The position numbers were made by a program, and so were the translations under genes. From contig NZ_RJKL01000001.1 in NCBI RefSeq assembly GCF_003751945.1, positions 434,001 to 498,000 on the forward strand: a stretch of DNA of 64,000 nucleotides. Direction: 5' to 3'. The stretch's first letter is position 1, and every line of letters begins with the position of its first letter. The notes under the pieces are model-generated. The model saw only the letters and a list, made by a program, of their open reading frames with translations. It did not search any database and had not been told where the DNA came from. Shown one piece after another: positions 59,292-64,000 of this stretch. Origin of the DNA: Couchioplanes caeruleus (GTDB lineage: Bacteria > Actinomycetota > Actinomycetes > Mycobacteriales > Micromonosporaceae).

Positions 59292-60371
59292 ATGACCTCC
59301 GTCCTGCGCCGGAGCCTGCGCCTGCGGCTCATGATCATCTGGACGGTCCTCATCACCGGCTGTTACTTCATGCTGCAATACCGCTACGACCTGCTGTTCT
59401 GGGTCGACCAGGGCTGGGGCTGCGAACTGACCTCGCTGCCGTACCAGCTCCGGCCCTGCGGGAAGATCCAGGTCGCCAGCTGGAAGACCGACCTCGCCAT
59501 CTACGCGCTGATGGTGGTACTGCTGCTGCTGGCGGGGCGGGCCCTGACGGCCTGGTGCCTGCGGCCGGTGCGCGACATGGTGCCGGTCATCGCCCAGGTC
59601 GGGCCGCAGAACCTCGGGTTCCGCATCGAGACCGGCGGCCGGCGCCGCGACGAGCTGGCCGCCCTCTCCACGGAGCTCAACGCGATGATGGACCGGATCG
59701 CCGCCGGCTACGAGGGCCAGCGCCGCTTCGCGGCCAACGCGTCGCATGAGCTTCGCACGCCGCTGGCCGTGCAGCGAACTCTGATCGAGGTCGGCATGGC
59801 GCGGGTCGTGAACGCCGACCAGTTGGCCCTGGTGACCGCGCAGCTCCTCGAGACCAACGAGCGCAACGAACGGCTCATCGAGGGCCTGCTGGTGCTGACC
59901 GAGGTGGAGCAGGGCCTGGCCGGCAGCATCCCCCAGCAGCTCCACAAGATCGCCGCCGGCGTCGTGGAGGCGCACGCGGAGCAGGCGGCGAGTGCGGGCG
60001 TCACCATCACCACCGACCTGGCGGTCCACACCGTTTCCGGCGAAGAGGTGCTGCTGGAGCGCCTGATCACCAACCTGGTCCAGAACGCGATCAAGTACAA
60101 CCGCCCGGGCGGCACCGTCCACGTCCGGGTCGGCACGGCGCCCACCCTGACCGTGCTCAACACCGGGCCGCCGGTGCCGGCGGACGCGGTGGCCGGCCTG
60201 TTCGAGCCGTTCAAACGCCTGGGCTCCGACCGCATCGACCACAGCGGCGGCGCCGGGCTCGGGCTGGCCATCGCCCGCTCGATCGTGCACGCCCACCACG
60301 GCACGATCACCGCCGTGCCGGGCGAGCACGGTGGCCTGAGGGTCGAGGTCCGCCTTCCGGAGCAAAGCTGA
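59292..60371 (+). CDS. HAMP sensor histidine kinase, orphan
   Basis: A 359-residue membrane kinase: helix 1 (about 12-30), a short outer loop with two Cys (GWGCELTSLPYQLRPCGK), helix 2 (about 65-86), HAMP (about 87-140), HisKA with acceptor His in NASHELRTPLAVQR, and a HATPase domain with NLVQNAIKYNRPGG, FEPFKRLGSDR and GAGLGLAIARSIVHAHHG. No response regulator is adjacent. The OmpR-type regulator at 50239 lacks a kinase and may be its partner. The 60-bp gap to the next gene and the 27 bp upstream contain no clear signals. Confidence 0.92.
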   Translation: MTSVLRRSLRLRLMIIWTVLITGCYFMLQYRYDLLFWVDQGWGCELTSLPYQLRPCGKIQVASWKTDLAIYALMVVLLLLAGRALTAWCLRPVRDMVPVIAQVGPQNLGFRIETGGRRRDELAALSTELNAMMDRIAAGYEGQRRFAANASHELRTPLAVQRTLIEVGMARVVNADQLALVTAQLLETNERNERLIEGLLVLTEVEQGLAGSIPQQLHKIAAGVVEAHAEQAASAGVTITTDLAVHTVSGEEVLLERLITNLVQNAIKYNRPGGTVHVRVGTAPTLTVLNTGPPVPADAVAGLFEPFKRLGSDRIDHSGGAGLGLAIARSIVHAHHGTITAVPGEHGGLRVEVRLPEQS

Positions 60372-60431
60372 GCCCGACGCGCGGCGCGAGCCAACCGGGC
60401 GATTTCCGGATTCGGCCGTAATGTCCGATAC

Positions 60432-61934
60432 ATGGGTTTTCGACTCCGCGTGGCCGGAATGCTCGCCGCCGTCAGTCTCCTGACCTCCTGCACCTCCCCG
60501 CGGCCCGCCGAACCGGCGGCCTCGGCCGCCACAGCCCCGTCCGCCGCCCCCGCCGAGACCCGGCCGAACATCGTGTTCGTGCTGACCGACGACCTGTCGA
60601 TGAACCTCGTGCAGTTCATGCCCCACGTGCGCGAGTTGCAGCGCCGGGGCACGACGTTCACCGAGTACACCGTCTCGAACTCGCTGTGCTGCCCGTCGCG
60701 GGCGTCCCTGCTCACCGGCAAGTTCCCGCACGGCACCGGGGTGTTCACCAACGGCGGCGTCGACGGCGGCTTCGCGCTCTTCCACCGGCGCGGCCACGAG
60801 CGGTCGACGTTCGCCACCGATCTGCGCAAGGCCGGGTATCGCACGGCCTTCCTGGGCAAGTACCTCAACCGGTACCAGCCGGAAAACACTCTCGGCGGCA
60901 CGCGGGCGTACGTGCCGCCCGGCTGGACCGACTGGTACGGCGCCGGTAACGCCTACGCGCAGTACGACTACGTCCTCAACGAGAACGGCACAGTCCACCG
61001 GTACGGCAGCGCGCCGGAGGACTATCTGACCGACGTGATCGGCGCCAAGGCGTCCGCGTTCATCGAGGCGTCGGCGGCCGCCCGTACCCCGTTCCTCGTC
61101 GAGGTGGCGACCTTCGCGCCGCACTCGCCGTACACGCCGGCGCCCCGCGACGCCGAGGCCTTTCCCGGTTTGCGGGCGCCGCGCGGGCCGGCCTTCGATG
61201 CCCTGCCCGCGCACGCCCCGCCGTGGCTGGCGGACCGGGCGCCGCTCACCGCCGAGCAGAAGGCCGAGATCGACCACGTGTTCCGCAAGCGGGCGCAGTC
61301 CGTACGCTCGGTCGATCGGCTGCTCGCGTCCCTGCAGGCCACCCTCGAGCGGGCCGGCGTCGCCGAGGACACCGTCGTGGTCTTCAGCTCCGACAACGGC
61401 TTTCACCTGGGCGAGTACCGGCTGCTGCCCGGCAAGCAGACGGCCTTCGACACCGATGTACGAGCGCCGCTGGTCGTCGCCGGTCCCGGGGTCCGCGCGG
61501 GGCTGCGCGTCGCCGCACCGGTGCAGAACATCGACCTGCGGCCCACCTTCGCCGGTCTCGCCGGTGCCGCCGTGCCCGCCGACCTCCACGGCCGGGACCT
61601 GCGACCGCTGCTGTCGGGCGGCGAGCCCGCATGGCGTACGGCGGCGCTCATCGAGCACCACGGGCCCGACTTCGACCCCGCCGACCCCGACCGGCCCCGC
61701 CCCGGCAGCGGCAACCCGCCCTCGTACGCGGCCCTGCGCACCGCGACCTACACCTACGTCGAGTACGTCGACGGCGCACGGGAGTTCTACAACCGGCGTA
61801 CGGACCCGCACCAGCTGCGCAACCTCTTCCCGCGGCTCTCCCCGTCCCGGCGGGCGGCCCTGCATACGGCACTGAAGAAGCTGACCACCTGCCGCGGCGC
61901 GGCGTGCCGGACGGCGGACCGCGTGCGCGGGTGA
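60432..61934 (+). CDS. sulfatase family lipoprotein
   Basis: A 500-residue exported sulfatase: lipobox LLTSC (Cys20), metal residues in VLTDDLS (Asp53-54), and the formylglycine motif CCPSR, with Cys86 as the residue converted by the FGE enzyme (C-x-P-S-R). The phrases SLLTGKFPHGTGVF and VFSSDNGFHLGEYRLLPGKQTAFDTDVRAPL are typical of family S1. It would remove sulfate from sugars or other sulfate esters at the outer membrane face. No FGE gene is in the window. The C-terminal tail holds two Cys that may bond. Confidence 0.92.
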   Translation: MGFRLRVAGMLAAVSLLTSCTSPRPAEPAASAATAPSAAPAETRPNIVFVLTDDLSMNLVQFMPHVRELQRRGTTFTEYTVSNSLCCPSRASLLTGKFPHGTGVFTNGGVDGGFALFHRRGHERSTFATDLRKAGYRTAFLGKYLNRYQPENTLGGTRAYVPPGWTDWYGAGNAYAQYDYVLNENGTVHRYGSAPEDYLTDVIGAKASAFIEASAAARTPFLVEVATFAPHSPYTPAPRDAEAFPGLRAPRGPAFDALPAHAPPWLADRAPLTAEQKAEIDHVFRKRAQSVRSVDRLLASLQATLERAGVAEDTVVVFSSDNGFHLGEYRLLPGKQTAFDTDVRAPLVVAGPGVRAGLRVAAPVQNIDLRPTFAGLAGAAVPADLHGRDLRPLLSGGEPAWRTAALIEHHGPDFDPADPDRPRPGSGNPPSYAALRTATYTYVEYVDGAREFYNRRTDPHQLRNLFPRLSPSRRAALHTALKKLTTCRGAACRTADRVRG

Positions 61935-61988
61935 ACCCGATCAGGAATCGAGAAGCACGTCCCCCGAGGCCCACGTAGGGTGGCCGCC

Positions 61989-64000
<2,012 letters not shown>

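Overview
The window is a contiguous piece of a very GC-rich actinobacterial chromosome with dense genes, many GTG/TTG starts, ATGA/GTGA coupled junctions and GC hairpin terminators. Gene content points to a filamentous actinomycete of the Micromonosporaceae, most likely Actinoplanes or a relative: a chemoreceptor (motile spores), type VII secretion substrates, class I lysyl-tRNA synthetase, many secreted proteases and polysaccharide enzymes, and many one- and two-component regulators. The genus is inferred from style and content, not from a marker gene. I saw no rRNA, tRNA, tmRNA, insertion sequence, phage gene or CRISPR array.

1-12 kb: an EAL-HDOD signalling protein, a FabH-like ketosynthase, a secreted M4 protease, a decayed SRPBCC gene, two unknown proteins, a polysaccharide deacetylase lipoprotein, a type VII secretion (EspC-like / WXG effector / putative immunity) operon, and a MarR regulator followed by a methyl-accepting chemotaxis protein. 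12-21 kb: a secreted M36 protease, the glycolate oxidase operon glcDEF, a TetR gene with a palindromic operator facing a membrane protein gene, an SGNH hydrolase and an ABM monooxygenase.

21-31 kb: a complete sugar ABC importer of the LpqY-SugABC type, smpB with an apparent non-standard start, a possible nuclease-like protein, an SCO6745-like protein and a DesK/NarL-type two-component pair. Five unrelated tandem repeat families lie at gene ends in only 5 kb here. 31-41 kb: a FtsX-like permease without an ATPase, a repeat-rich helix-hairpin-helix membrane protein, a nickel/cobalt ECF importer (nikMNQO) behind a sequence fitting the Nur box, a LytR-C protein, and a TetR-controlled ABC exporter with a perfect inverted-repeat operator.

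41-50 kb: a secreted subtilisin, then the most intriguing block: a TPR-CHAT caspase-like protease, a divergent subtilisin without a signal peptide, a small helical/beta protein and an ECF sigma factor. This looks like a regulated intracellular proteolysis module. 50-64 kb: an acyltransferase, an orphan OmpR-type regulator, a GGDEF-EAL protein with an altered EAL loop, lysyl-tRNA synthetase, an outputless helical sensor, a 19-residue lysine-rich microprotein, a LacI regulator whose operator-like motif recurs before an amylase-CBM20 gene, an orphan histidine kinase, a sulfatase lipoprotein and the start of a compact UvrA-like ATPase that runs off the window.
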